Notes under the pieces: generated by a model
The model's database searches: none
What the model was told of the DNA's origin: nothing
The model's input: only the letters and a program-made list of their open reading frames with translations
NCBI RefSeq assembly: GCF_901875635.1
Contig: NZ_CABFMN010000073.1
Coordinates: forward strand, 155,004-219,003
Source: Xylophilus ampelinus
GTDB lineage: Bacteria; Pseudomonadota; Gammaproteobacteria; Burkholderiales; Burkholderiaceae_C
Reading direction: 5' to 3'
Length of the DNA: 64,000 nt
Shown: positions 19,828 through 28,104 of the stretch, piece by piece
How positions within the stretch are numbered: the stretch's first letter is position 1
Layout: every line of letters starts with the position of its first letter
Translations under genes and position numbers: made by a program

Positions 19828-20271
19828 ATGCTGATCCAGCCGTACCTCTTCCTCGAAGGCCGCACCGAGGAAGCCATCGCGTTCTACAAGCGGGCGCTCG
19901 GCGCCGAAGTCGAGATGCTGATGCGCTTCAAGGACGCGCCGCCCGACCCCAACGCCGGTGCCGCCGAGGGCTGCGGCCCCATGCAGGCCGATCCCGAGAA
20001 GGTCATGCACGCCAGCCTGCTGGTCGGCGGTGCGCGCATCATGTGCTCCGACGGCATGAATTCCGGCAAGCCGGAGTTCAAGGGTGTGTCCCTGTCGCTG
20101 AGCTACCCGAGCGATGCGGAGACGAAGAAGGTGTTCGACGCGCTGAGCGACGGCGGCACCGTGCAGCAGCCGCTCACGCGCACCTTCTTCTCCTCGTCCT
20201 TCGGCATGCTGGCCGACCGCTTCGGCGTCAACTGGATGGTGATCACCGACACCGGGAACCCGCCGGCCTGA
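19828..20271 (+). CDS. VOC-family (glyoxalase/PhnB-like) protein
   Basis: A 147-residue protein of the vicinal oxygen chelate superfamily, PhnB-like subgroup: LFLEGRTEEAIAFYKRALGAEV at the start, MHASLLVGGARIMCSDG in the middle, and FGMLADRFGVNWMV at the end. The metal ligands typical of true glyoxalases are not obvious. These proteins are often stand-alone and of unknown substrate. The start has AAGGAG 6 bases upstream. A good terminator follows, so it is likely a single-gene unit divergent from the patatin gene. Confidence 0.9.
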   Translation: MLIQPYLFLEGRTEEAIAFYKRALGAEVEMLMRFKDAPPDPNAGAAEGCGPMQADPEKVMHASLLVGGARIMCSDGMNSGKPEFKGVSLSLSYPSDAETKKVFDALSDGGTVQQPLTRTFFSSSFGMLADRFGVNWMVITDTGNPPA

Positions 20272-20288
20272 GCACCATTGCTCCCACC

Positions 20289-20312
20289 GCGGCCTGCGGG
20301 CCGCTTTTTTTT
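20289..20312 (+). terminator. Rho-independent terminator after the VOC gene
   Basis: The stem GCGGCC and GGCCGC with a 4-base loop is followed by eight T residues. It lies 18 bases past the VOC stop and just before the MFS gene start at 20326. Confidence 0.85.
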
Positions 20313-20325
20313 GGAATGAACTGCC

Positions 20326-21768
20326 ATGACGGCTGACTCCGATTCGCGCCGCCGCTGGCTGGCCCTGATGGTGCTGTGCCTGGGCGTGCTCATGATCGTG
20401 CTCGACACCACGATCGTGAACGTCGCCCTGCCCTCGATCCGCGCCGACCTCGGCTTCACCGAGACCTCGCTGGTGTGGGTGGTCAACGCCTACATGCTCA
20501 CCTTCGGCGGCTTCCTGCTGCTGGGCGGCCGGCTGGGCGACCTGTACGGGCACCGGCGCCTGTTCCTGGCCGGGCTGGTGCTGTTCACGCTGGCGTCGCT
20601 GGCTTGCGGGCTGTCCCGCTCGCAATGGCTGCTGATTGCCGCGCGCGCCGTGCAGGGGCTGGGCGGCGCGGTGGTGTCGGCCGTGTCGCTCTCACTGATC
20701 ATGAACCTGTTTCGCGAGCCCGCCGAGCGCGCCAAGGCGATGGGCGTGTACGGCTTCGTGTGTGCGGGGGGCGGCAGCATCGGCGTGCTGCTGGGCGGCC
20801 TGCTCACGAGCACGCTGAGCTGGCATTGGATCTTCCTGGTCAACCTGCCCATCGGCGTGGCGGTGTACGCGCTGTGCGTGGCGCTGCTGCCGCACTCGCG
20901 CGCCGAGCAGGCGTCGGGCCGGCTCGACGTCGGCGGCGCGGTCACGGTGACGCTGTCGCTCATGCTGGCGGTGTACGGCGTGGTCAATGGCAACGAGGCG
21001 GGATGGACCTCCGCGCGCACGCTGGGCCTGTTGGGTGCGGCCGTGGTGCTGATGGCGGCCTTCGTGCTGATCGAATCGCGCGTCGCACACCCGCTGGTGC
21101 CGCTGTCTCTGTTCCGGCTGCGCAATGTCGCGGTGTCGAACATCACCGGGGTGCTGTGGTCGGCGGGCATGTTCGCGTGGTTCTTCATGTTGGCGCTGTA
21201 CCTGCAACTGGTGCTGGGCTACAGCCCGATGCAGGTGGGCCTGGCCTTCCTGCCGGCCAACCTCATCATGGCGGTGCTCTCGCTGGGCCTGTCGGCACGG
21301 CTGGTGATGCGCTTCGGCATCCGCCGCCCGCTGGCCGCGGGACTCGGCCTCGCGATGGTCGGGCTGCTGCTCTTTGCCCGGGCGCCGGTCGGCGGCAGCT
21401 TCGCGGTCGACGTGCTGCCGGGCATGCTGCTTCTGGGCCTGGGTGCGGGCATTGCCTTCAACCCGATGTTGCTGGCGGCCATGAGCGACGTCTCGCCGGC
21501 CGATGCGGGGCTGGCCTCGGGCGTGGTGAACACGGCCTTCATGATGGGCGGCTCGCTGGGCCTCGCGGTGCTGGCCAGCCTGGCGGCGGCCCGCACGGCT
21601 GCGCTGGGCGCCGCCGGCGCGGCGCCGGTCGCGGCCCTCAACGGCGGCTACCAGACGGCTTTCTTCGTCGGGGCGCTGTTCGCGGCCACCGCCGCCTTGC
21701 TGGGCGGCCTGCTGCTGCGCACGCGGCTGCAGGCGCCCGGCGCGGGCGAACCGTTGCCGGCGCACTAA
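20326..21768 (+). CDS. MFS drug:proton antiporter, DHA2 (EmrB/QacA) type
   Basis: A 480-residue polytopic protein. Motif D1 and motif A are present (LDTTIVNVALPSI; GGRLGDLYGHRRLF), and motif C of antiporters appears as the GGGSIGVLLGGLL segment. The number of hydrophobic segments fits the 14-helix family. It probably exports toxic compounds using the proton gradient. It lacks a neighbouring EmrA-type adaptor and a TetR or MarR regulator, so substrate and control are unknown. Confidence 0.92.
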   Translation: MTADSDSRRRWLALMVLCLGVLMIVLDTTIVNVALPSIRADLGFTETSLVWVVNAYMLTFGGFLLLGGRLGDLYGHRRLFLAGLVLFTLASLACGLSRSQWLLIAARAVQGLGGAVVSAVSLSLIMNLFREPAERAKAMGVYGFVCAGGGSIGVLLGGLLTSTLSWHWIFLVNLPIGVAVYALCVALLPHSRAEQASGRLDVGGAVTVTLSLMLAVYGVVNGNEAGWTSARTLGLLGAAVVLMAAFVLIESRVAHPLVPLSLFRLRNVAVSNITGVLWSAGMFAWFFMLALYLQLVLGYSPMQVGLAFLPANLIMAVLSLGLSARLVMRFGIRRPLAAGLGLAMVGLLLFARAPVGGSFAVDVLPGMLLLGLGAGIAFNPMLLAAMSDVSPADAGLASGVVNTAFMMGGSLGLAVLASLAAARTAALGAAGAAPVAALNGGYQTAFFVGALFAATAALLGGLLLRTRLQAPGAGEPLPAH

Positions 21769-21807
21769 GGCAGCGGCGCGGTCAGCCAGCGGACCGCGCG
21801 GCGCCGA

Positions 21808-21813
21808 CATAAT
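21808..21813 (+). promoter_or_regulatory. Candidate -10 box (CATAAT) of the chromate transporter pair
   Basis: CATAAT lies 10 bases before the ATG at 21824, with no purine-rich ribosome-binding site between, suggesting a leaderless or nearly leaderless message. No clear -35 box is seen. Confidence 0.35.
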
Positions 21814-21823
21814 CGGGCCGACC

Positions 21824-22420
21824 ATGCTGCCGGCCCTCGACCACGCACCCACGCCGCCCGACGCGGGCCGCCCACGACCCAGTTCCCCGCGCGACCTCTT
21901 CGTCTCCTTCACCGTCCTGGCGCTGCAGGGCTTCGGCGGCGTGCTGGCCATCGTGCAGCGAGAGCTGGTCGAGAAGAAGAAGTGGCTCACGGCCGACGAG
22001 TTCCTGGAGGACTGGGCCGTCGCGCAGGTGATGCCCGGCCCCAACGTCATCAACCTCGCGCTGATGATCGGCGACCGCCACTTCGGCCTGCGCGGCGCGG
22101 CGGCCGCGGTGGCCGGCATGCTGACGGTGCCGCTGGTCGTGATCCTGGCGCTGGCCGTGCTCTACGCCCACTACGCCAGCAACCCGCAGGTGGCCGCCGC
22201 ACTGCGCGGCATGGGCGCGGTGTCGGGCGGGCTGATCGCGGCCACGGGCGTCAAGCTGATCCCGCCGCTGCGCCGGCATCCGCTGGGCTTCGGCATCTGC
22301 CTGGCCATCGTTGCGCTGGTGTTCGTGCTCATCGGCGTCGTGCAGGTGCCGCTGGGCTGGGTGCTGCTGTGCGTCGGCGGCGCGGCCTGCGTGTGGACGT
22401 GGACGCGGCTGTCGGCATGA
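21824..22420 (+). CDS. chrA: Chromate transporter, N-terminal half (short-chain ChrA)
   Basis: A 198-residue membrane protein of the CHR family, corresponding to one half of a long ChrA. It shows the family motifs LQGFGGVLAIVQRELV and VMPGPNVINLA. A Pro-rich tail of about 20 residues precedes the first membrane segment. It overlaps the next gene, the second CHR half, by ATGA. Paired short CHR proteins are known to work together. Family members export chromate, but the real substrate of many is untested. Confidence 0.9.
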   Translation: MLPALDHAPTPPDAGRPRPSSPRDLFVSFTVLALQGFGGVLAIVQRELVEKKKWLTADEFLEDWAVAQVMPGPNVINLALMIGDRHFGLRGAAAAVAGMLTVPLVVILALAVLYAHYASNPQVAAALRGMGAVSGGLIAATGVKLIPPLRRHPLGFGICLAIVALVFVLIGVVQVPLGWVLLCVGGAACVWTWTRLSA

Positions 22421-23016
22421 CGATCTCGATGCACTGGCACGACTGGCTGGCCCTGCTGGCGCAGTACATGCTGCTGTCGCTGATGTCGATCAGCGGCGCG
22501 ATCACCACCGTGCCCGACATGCACCGCTACCTGGTCGACCAGAAGCAGTGGCTCACGGCCGCGCAGCTCAATTCGTCGGTGGCCATCGCGCAGGCCGCGC
22601 CGGGCCCCAACGTGCTCTTCGTCGCACTGATGGGCTGGAACGTGGGCCTGAACGCCAGCGGCGGCATCGGTGCCGGCCCGCATGCCTGGGCGATGGGCCT
22701 GCTGGGCCTGGCCGTGACCATGGTCGGCATCATGCTGCCGAGCACCGCCCTCACCTACCTGGCCACGCGCTGGGCCCACCGCAACCGCACGCGGCGCGAG
22801 GTGCGCGCCTTCAAGCAGGGCATGGCACCGGTGGTGGTGGGCCTGCTCATCGCCACCGGCTGGGTGCTGTCGAACAGCAACCAGTCGCCCGGCCGGCCGG
22901 CGTGGCACGTGTGGCTGCTCACGGCCGTGGCGGGCGTCATCGTCTGGCGCACGCGCGTTCACCTGCTGTGGCTGCTGGGCGCGGGCGCGCTGCTCGGGGT
23001 GCTGGGTTTCGTCTGA
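22417..23016 (+). CDS. chrA: Chromate transporter, C-terminal half (short-chain ChrA)
   Basis: A 199-residue CHR-family membrane protein with SISGAITTVPDMHRYLV and AAPGPNVLFVALMGW, the second-half versions of the CHR motifs. The start overlaps the stop of the first half (ATGA), so the two subunits are made together. An in-frame ATG at codon 5 is an alternative start. Confidence 0.9.
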   Translation: MTISMHWHDWLALLAQYMLLSLMSISGAITTVPDMHRYLVDQKQWLTAAQLNSSVAIAQAAPGPNVLFVALMGWNVGLNASGGIGAGPHAWAMGLLGLAVTMVGIMLPSTALTYLATRWAHRNRTRREVRAFKQGMAPVVVGLLIATGWVLSNSNQSPGRPAWHVWLLTAVAGVIVWRTRVHLLWLLGAGALLGVLGFV

Positions 23017-23127
23017 CCCGGCGCGGCGCCGCCGACGCCCGAACGCGGCGCGGGGGTTTCGGCGGGGCCGGCCGCACGCGTGGCCGCGCGGGCGCACACT
23101 GGCCGGCTCTCATCCAGGACGACATCC

Positions 23128-24084
23128 ATGCAACTCAAGTCCCTCGGCCGCTCCGGCCTGCAAGTCTCCCCGCTCGCCTTCGGCGGCAACGTGTTCGGCT
23201 GGACGGTCGACGAGGCGATGTCCTTCCGCCTGCTCGACGCCTGGCTGGACGCGGGCTTCAACTTCGTCGACACCGCCGACGTGTACTCGGCCTGGGTGCC
23301 GGGCCACGTGGGCGGCGAGTCGGAAACCATCATCGGCAAGTGGCTGCGCCAGAGCGGCAAGCGCGACCGCATCGTGCTCGCCACGAAGGTCGGCAAGCCG
23401 ATGGGCGAGGGCAAGAAGGGCCTGCGTGCGGCCTACATCAAGGAGGCGGTGGACGCGTCGCTCAAGCGCCTGCAGACCGACCACATCGACCTGTATCAGT
23501 CGCACGACGACGACACCGACACGCCGCTGGAGGAGTCGCTCGGCGCCTTCGCCGACCTGATCCGCGCGGGCAAGGTGCGGGCCATCGGCGCCTCCAACTA
23601 CACGGCACCGCGGCTGGCCGAGGCACTCGACGTGGCCGAGCGCGCGGGCCTTCCGCGCTACGAGTCGCTGCAGCCGCTGTACAACCTGTACGACCGCAAG
23701 GTGTACGAGGACGCGCTCGAACCGCTGTGCCTGGAACGTGGCGTGGGCGTCATCAACTTCTACGCGCTGGCCGCGGGCTTCCTGACCGGCAAGTACCGCA
23801 CGGCCGAGGATGCATCCAAGAGCAAGCGCGGCGCCAGCACCACCGGCAAATACCTCAACCCGCGCGGGCTGCGCATCCTCGACGCGCTGGACGCGGCCGC
23901 CCAGGCCCATGGCGCCACGCCGGGGCAGATCGCCATCGCCTGGCAGATCGCACGGCCCTCGATCACGGCGCCGATCGCCAGCGCAACTTCGCTGGCGCAA
24001 CTGGCCGAACAGGAGAAGGCGGCCAACTTGAAGCTCGATGCCGAGACCATCGCCCGGCTCGACGCCGCGAGCGCTGAAGGCTGA
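23128..24084 (+). CDS. Aldo/keto reductase
   Basis: A 318-residue NADPH-dependent oxidoreductase of the aldo/keto reductase superfamily. It starts LKSLGRSGLQVSPLAFGGNVFGW and has the catalytic Asp and Tyr in FVDTADVYSAW, Lys in LATKVGKPMG and His in LYQSHDDDTDT. The C-terminal loop binds NADP. It is closest to the YghZ/Tas-like group that reduces small aldehydes; the substrate is not defined. It stands alone between the chrA pair and a small membrane protein gene. Confidence 0.92.
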   Translation: MQLKSLGRSGLQVSPLAFGGNVFGWTVDEAMSFRLLDAWLDAGFNFVDTADVYSAWVPGHVGGESETIIGKWLRQSGKRDRIVLATKVGKPMGEGKKGLRAAYIKEAVDASLKRLQTDHIDLYQSHDDDTDTPLEESLGAFADLIRAGKVRAIGASNYTAPRLAEALDVAERAGLPRYESLQPLYNLYDRKVYEDALEPLCLERGVGVINFYALAAGFLTGKYRTAEDASKSKRGASTTGKYLNPRGLRILDALDAAAQAHGATPGQIAIAWQIARPSITAPIASATSLAQLAEQEKAANLKLDAETIARLDAASAEG

Positions 24085-24196
24085 ACCTGCCCGCCGGTAG
24101 GCACCGGCCGACAGGCAAAGGCGGCACGCGCTGCACGACGGCGGCCGAGTCCGCAAGGCAATCTCGCTCTCGTTTCGACTCAACGGAGAGAGATCC

Positions 24197-24367
24197 ATGT
24201 CCTTTGCCCTCTACATGCTCGGCTTCATCATCTTCCTGGCCGGTTGCATCTGGGGCGCGTCCGTCGCGGGCGTGCCCTCGGTCTACATCGGCATCGGCGC
24301 GCTGATCCTGCTGGGCATCGGCATCTTCAGCGCCGTGGGCCGGACGCGCAGCAAGGACCCGTCCTGA
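24197..24367 (+). CDS. Small two-helix membrane protein
   Basis: A 56-residue protein beginning MSFALYMLGFIIFLAGCIWG, with a second hydrophobic segment (VYIGIGALILLGIGIFSAVG) and a basic tail RTRSKDPS. A strong site (GGAGAGAG) precedes the ATG. Two helices with a short Gly/Pro turn suggest a hairpin in the inner membrane. The family was not recognised. It lies 112 bases after the aldo/keto reductase and may share its transcript. Confidence 0.8.
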   Translation: MSFALYMLGFIIFLAGCIWGASVAGVPSVYIGIGALILLGIGIFSAVGRTRSKDPS

Positions 24368-24380
24368 CGCAGCTCTGACT

Positions 24381-24446
24381 TTCTAAGCCAAAAGTGCCTG
24401 TAGCGCCCGTCCAGCGGGCGCGAGCAGCTATCAATCAGATAGCAAA
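24381..24446 (-). repeat. Dispersed element family 1, copy D
   Basis: This is an inverted copy. On the minus strand it starts TTTGCTATCTGATTGATAGC, continues TGCTCGCGCCCGCTGGACG, then GGGCGCTACAGGCAC, and ends TTTTGGCTTAGAA. Its head overlaps the 3' end of the LuxR-type gene: the last residues (LLSD) and the stop codon at 24433-24431 lie inside the element. Confidence 0.88.
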
Positions 24447-25258
24447 CCAAGCTCTGCGCGGCCCCCGGGCAGCATCAGCGCAAACAGTTCGCTGCGGAAG
24501 TGGATGCCCAGCCGGCCGAAGGCGCGGTTGCGGTAGGTCTTGACGGTGGGCAGCGCCACGCCCAGGTCGGCGGCGATGCCTTCCTGCGTCATGCCGTGCA
24601 GCAGGCGCAGACAGACCTCCTGCTCGCGCAGGGTGAGTGCGGGGCATCGCCTCAACAGCCGCTCGCGCAGGTTCAGCCCTTCGTCTGCGCGCACGAGCGC
24701 CACGTGCTTGCGCACCAGCGCCATCAGCAGCCGGCCGGCCGCGCCGAAGTCGGCGATCTGGGCATCGCTCAGCGCACGCTGGTGCGTGTGACGGTAGAAG
24801 TTGACGGCGAAGAGCGCGCCCTCGTCTGCCATCTCGTCCTCGACCACCGACACGCGCTCGAGCACGCCATGCGCCTCGTATACCTTGGCGCGGTGCTCCG
24901 GCGGCACCTCGCCGGCCGTGATGTGGCACACGCGCAGCGGGGGCGCGCCGGCGTCACGCAGCGTGCGGTCGTGGCGGATCGGGCCGGAGAGGTAGGCGCG
25001 CCAGCAGTCGCGGGTGGTGTCGGGCACGCCGCGGCTGCCGCTCACGAAGATGGCCGGGCGCGGGCCGGTGCGGTAGACCGAGAACGAGCCCACCGGCAGC
25101 GCCTGCGCCATCGCGTCGAGGAGGCAGGCGCCGAAACCCGGCTCGCCCAGGGACGGCACCACTTGCGGCATGCACCGCGCCAGCAAGGCTTCGGCGCCTT
25201 CGATGGCGGGTTCGGGAGTCCAGGTACGCATGGAAGTCGCTGCGGGTGAACCCGTCAT
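24431..25258 (-). CDS. LuxR-family transcriptional regulator
   Basis: A 275-residue regulator. The C-terminal GerE/LuxR helix-turn-helix is clear (LTLREQEVCLRLLHGMTQEG and ADLGVALPTVKTYRNRAFGRLG, about residues 205-255). The N-terminal 200 residues match no named sensor domain I can identify. ATG 25258 was taken as start; ATG 25231 is nearly as likely and neither has a good ribosome-binding site. The 3' end is supplied by a dispersed element, which changes the last few residues. It is divergent from the DUF3237-Bug pair (47 bases apart), which it probably regulates. Confidence 0.87.
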   Translation of the reverse strand: MTGSPAATSMRTWTPEPAIEGAEALLARCMPQVVPSLGEPGFGACLLDAMAQALPVGSFSVYRTGPRPAIFVSGSRGVPDTTRDCWRAYLSGPIRHDRTLRDAGAPPLRVCHITAGEVPPEHRAKVYEAHGVLERVSVVEDEMADEGALFAVNFYRHTHQRALSDAQIADFGAAGRLLMALVRKHVALVRADEGLNLRERLLRRCPALTLREQEVCLRLLHGMTQEGIAADLGVALPTVKTYRNRAFGRLGIHFRSELFALMLPGGRAELGLLSD

Positions 25259-25305
25259 CTTCGCGGATGACAGCCTCGTTCGGTCATCGGACTTACGCTA
25301 GCGCC

Positions 25306-25797
25306 ATGCCTTCTTCCCCCGCCGACACCGACCCCCTCGCCCCCCCTGCCCTCGGCTGGTTCGCCGACGTGGCGGTCGACGTGGGCGAGCCGCTGGTCCT
25401 GGGCCAGGGCGCCAGCGGCTTGCGCCGCGTGGTGCCCATCCTCGGCGGCAGCGCCCACGGCGAGGGCTGGCGCGCGCGCGTGCTGCCTGGCGGTGCCGAC
25501 TTCCAGCGCATCACCAGCGACACCGCCTCCGAGCTCGACGCCCGCTACGGCCTCGAGACCGACGCCGGCGACCTGGTCTACGTGCAGAACCGGGCCGTGC
25601 GCACCGCCCCGGCCGAGCTCATGGCCAAGCTGCTGCTGCGCGGCGAACCGGTCGACCCGGCGCAGATCTATTTCCGCTGCAGCCCGAGCTTCGAGACGGC
25701 CTCGCCCGCACTGCGCTGGATCACCGAGCGCCTCTTCGTCGGTGTCGGCGTCCGCCATCCGGCACAGGTGGTGATGCGCTTCTTCACCGTGCTGTAG
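25306..25797 (+). CDS. DUF3237-family protein
   Basis: A 163-residue protein of the DUF3237 beta-barrel family. The typical segments RRVVPILGGSAHGEGWRARV, SELDARYGLETDAGDLVYVQNR and FRCSPSFETASPALRWI are present. No enzyme activity is established for the family, but its members often sit beside catabolic enzymes and Bug receptors in Burkholderiales. The Bug receptor gene follows at 25838, and the LuxR gene is divergent, so the three may form one regulated unit. Confidence 0.88.
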   Translation: MPSSPADTDPLAPPALGWFADVAVDVGEPLVLGQGASGLRRVVPILGGSAHGEGWRARVLPGGADFQRITSDTASELDARYGLETDAGDLVYVQNRAVRTAPAELMAKLLLRGEPVDPAQIYFRCSPSFETASPALRWITERLFVGVGVRHPAQVVMRFFTVL

Positions 25798-25837
25798 CAC
25801 CCGCCGTTCCTATTTCAGCCCCCAAGAGGAGACAACC

Positions 25838-26854
25838 ATGACGAACGCCCCCACGACGGGCGCGCGCCGCCGCGCGCTCACGCTCATCGCCAGCGCCACG
25901 CTGGGCCTGGCCGGTGCGCTGGCCGCGTCGCAGGCGGCCGCCCAGAACGCGCCCTTCCCCAACCGGCCGGTGCGCATCATCGTCGGCTTCCCGGCCGGCA
26001 CGGGCCCGGACATCGTCGCGCGCCTGCTGGCGCAGAAGCTGTCCGAAGGCTGGGGCAACCTGGGCGTGATCGTCGACAACAAGCCCGGCGCCGGCGGCCT
26101 CATCGCGGCCAACGAGACCGTGCGAGCCCAGCCCGATGGCTACACGCTGATGCTCGGCGAGACCGGGCAGCTCGCCATCGCGCCCAGCAGCTACAGCAAG
26201 CTGCCTTACGACCCGAAGAAGGACTTCGTGCCCGTGAGCCAGGTCGTGACGAGCAACTTCATGCTGGTGATCAACCCGGCCAAGGTGCCGGCGAAGAACG
26301 TCAAGGAGTTCGTCGACTGGACCCGGCAGCAGAAGGGCCTGTTCATGGGCACCTTCGGCGCCGGCACGCCCGGGCATTTCGGCGCCTACCTGTTCGGCGA
26401 CGCCATCGGCCTCAAGCCCGAGCCGGTGCACTACAAGAACACCGGCGACGCGCTGGCCGGGTTGATGAGCGGCGACGTCTCCGGCGCCTTCGCCAGCGTC
26501 GGCCTGACCACGCCGAACGTGAAGGCGGGCAAGCTCGTCGCGCTCGCCTCCAGCGGCGAGGCCCGCAGCGCCGGCCTGCCCGATGTGCCCACCTTCCGCG
26601 AGCAGGGCTACCCGCAGCTGGTCTTCAACTCGTGGTTCGGCATCGTCGCGCCGGCCAAGACGCCGCCCGAGGTTGTCGCCAAACTCGAGGCCGACATCCG
26701 CAAGGCCATGCAGTCGGCCGACGGCAAGGCCAGGATGGAAGACGCCGGTTTCGGGGTGACCGGCACCACCGCGCAGGAGTTCGCCCGCATCATCGACACC
26801 GACACGGTGACCTGGGGCAAGGCCGTGAAGGCCACGGGGTTCAAGGCGGATTGA
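25838..26854 (+). CDS. Bug/TctC-family periplasmic substrate-binding protein
   Basis: A 338-residue Bug receptor with an Arg-rich N-terminus (GARRRALTLIASATLGLAG, possibly a Tat-like signal), the mature start QNAPFPNRPVRIIVGFPAGTGPD and the central VHYKNTGDALAGLMSGDV. A strong site (GAGGAGA) lies 5 bases before the ATG. No TctAB permease is present. It follows DUF3237 by 40 bases and is probably co-transcribed. The ligand is unknown. Confidence 0.92.
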   Translation: MTNAPTTGARRRALTLIASATLGLAGALAASQAAAQNAPFPNRPVRIIVGFPAGTGPDIVARLLAQKLSEGWGNLGVIVDNKPGAGGLIAANETVRAQPDGYTLMLGETGQLAIAPSSYSKLPYDPKKDFVPVSQVVTSNFMLVINPAKVPAKNVKEFVDWTRQQKGLFMGTFGAGTPGHFGAYLFGDAIGLKPEPVHYKNTGDALAGLMSGDVSGAFASVGLTTPNVKAGKLVALASSGEARSAGLPDVPTFREQGYPQLVFNSWFGIVAPAKTPPEVVAKLEADIRKAMQSADGKARMEDAGFGVTGTTAQEFARIIDTDTVTWGKAVKATGFKAD

Positions 26855-26908
26855 GCAGGCCGGCAGCGGCCGCGCCACGGCTCGGCGCCGGGCGCTCCGC
26901 ATACCACG

Positions 26909-27229
26909 TCAAAGACCTTCGGGACGCGACGGGATGTCGCCCAGCGCCTCGTCGTTGCGCAGCTCGCTCGCGGCCTTGAGCACGCCGAGCGACAGCCCGT
27001 TCTCCTGGCTGGCGAAGCCGCCCGCAATGCCTTCGAGCACGTTGGCCAGCGGCTGGTCGCCGTCGTTCTGCGCGATCAGGCTGAGGTTGAGCACGCGCGC
27101 AGCCATCTGCCGGTAGCTCACGGCGCCTGCGCGCTCGAGCACGGCGATGAGGTCGAGGTACAGCGCCAGCTGCAGATCGAAGACCAGCTTGTCGGTGATC
27201 TTCAGGCCGTCGATGGGATCGTGCTCCAT
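26909..27229 (-). CDS. Small acidic protein of unknown function
   Basis: A 106-residue soluble protein, not recognised. It is predicted mostly helical (DLQLALYLDLIAVLERAGAV and MAARVLNLSLIAQ), with no signal peptide or membrane segment. GGGAG lies 12 bases before ATG 27229. TTG 27238 is also in frame but too close to that site. It is convergent with the Bug gene and lies 58 bases past rlmB in the direction away from it. Coding character is fair. Confidence 0.7.
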   Translation of the reverse strand: MEHDPIDGLKITDKLVFDLQLALYLDLIAVLERAGAVSYRQMAARVLNLSLIAQNDGDQPLANVLEGIAGGFASQENGLSLGVLKAASELRNDEALGDIPSRPEGL

Positions 27230-27287
27230 GGTTCTCAATGCTCCCGCTGCTGGATGTGGGTGGGATGTTAGTGCCTCGGCGTGACGC

Positions 27288-28046
27288 TCAGGCCGGCATG
27301 GGCTGACGCTGCCGCAGGGCTTCGTACAGGCACACGCCGCTGGCGACGGAGACGTTCAGGCTCTCGACAGCGCCGGCCATCGGAATGCTGACCAACTCGT
27401 CGCAGGTCTTGCGCGTGAGCTGGCGCATGCCCTGCCCTTCGGCACCGAGCACCAGCGCCAGGGGGCGCCTGAAGTCGCACTGGTACAGCGTGCCGGGTGC
27501 GTCGTCGCTGGTGCCCACGCACCAGATGTTGCGCTCCTTCAATTCGTTCAACGTGCGGGCCAGGTTGGTGACCATGAAGTACGGCACCGTTTCGGCGGCG
27601 CCGCTGGCCACCTTGGCCACGGTGGCGTTGATGCCGGCGGCATGGTCCTTCGGCGCGATGACGGCATGGGCACCCGCACCATCGGCCACGCGCAGGCAGG
27701 CGCCGAGGTTGTGCGGGTCGGTCACGCCGTCGAGCACCAGCAGCAGCGGCACGGTGCCCGCGGCCTCGAGGCCATCGAGCAGGTCGTCCAGCGAATGGGT
27801 CTGGGCGACGGCCTCCACGCGCGCGGCAACGCCCTGGTGGCCGTGGCTGCCGGCCAGCTTGGCCAGGCGGATGCCGTCGGCCTCGATGAGCCTCACGCCG
27901 GCCTCCTGCGCACGCGCGATGAACTGCTTCATGCGCGCATCGCGCCGGCTGGCATCGAAGAGCACCTCGATCACCGAGGCCGGTGCGGTCTTGAGCCGCA
28001 CGCCGACGGCGTGGAAGCCGAAGATCACTTTGGGGGAGGAAGCCAT
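27288..28046 (-). CDS. rlmB: 23S rRNA (guanosine-2'-O-) methyltransferase RlmB
   Basis: A 252-residue SpoU/TrmH-family methyltransferase. The N-terminal substrate-binding domain starts with VIFGFHAVGVRL, as usual for RlmB. The C-terminal SPOUT domain has motif 1 (LVLDGVTDPHNLGACLR), motif 2 (LALVLGAEGQGM) and motif 3 (SIPMAGAVESLNVSVASGV), which form the trefoil knot that binds SAM. It methylates the 2'-O of G2251 in the peptidyl transferase loop (E. coli numbering). It follows the 28105-29085 membrane-protein gene but has its own candidate -10 box. Confidence 0.95.
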   Translation of the reverse strand: MASSPKVIFGFHAVGVRLKTAPASVIEVLFDASRRDARMKQFIARAQEAGVRLIEADGIRLAKLAGSHGHQGVAARVEAVAQTHSLDDLLDGLEAAGTVPLLLVLDGVTDPHNLGACLRVADGAGAHAVIAPKDHAAGINATVAKVASGAAETVPYFMVTNLARTLNELKERNIWCVGTSDDAPGTLYQCDFRRPLALVLGAEGQGMRQLTRKTCDELVSIPMAGAVESLNVSVASGVCLYEALRQRQPMPA

Positions 28047-28056
28047 ATCGCGGCCG

Positions 28057-28062
28057 ATTATC
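28057..28062 (-). promoter_or_regulatory. Candidate -10 box (GATAAT) of rlmB
   Basis: On the minus strand GATAAT lies 10 bases before the rlmB ATG. Transcription would start within about 3-4 bases of the ATG, giving a nearly leaderless message. No good ribosome-binding site lies between them. Confidence 0.4.
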
Positions 28063-28104
28063 GAGGCAGCTTCTGGCCACCCATGTAGGCTGCCGGCGCC
28101 GGTG

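Noticed and set aside
18256..20625. Minus-strand frame of 789 codons covering the patatin region.
   Set aside because: The true patatin motifs are in a different minus frame; this frame has none.
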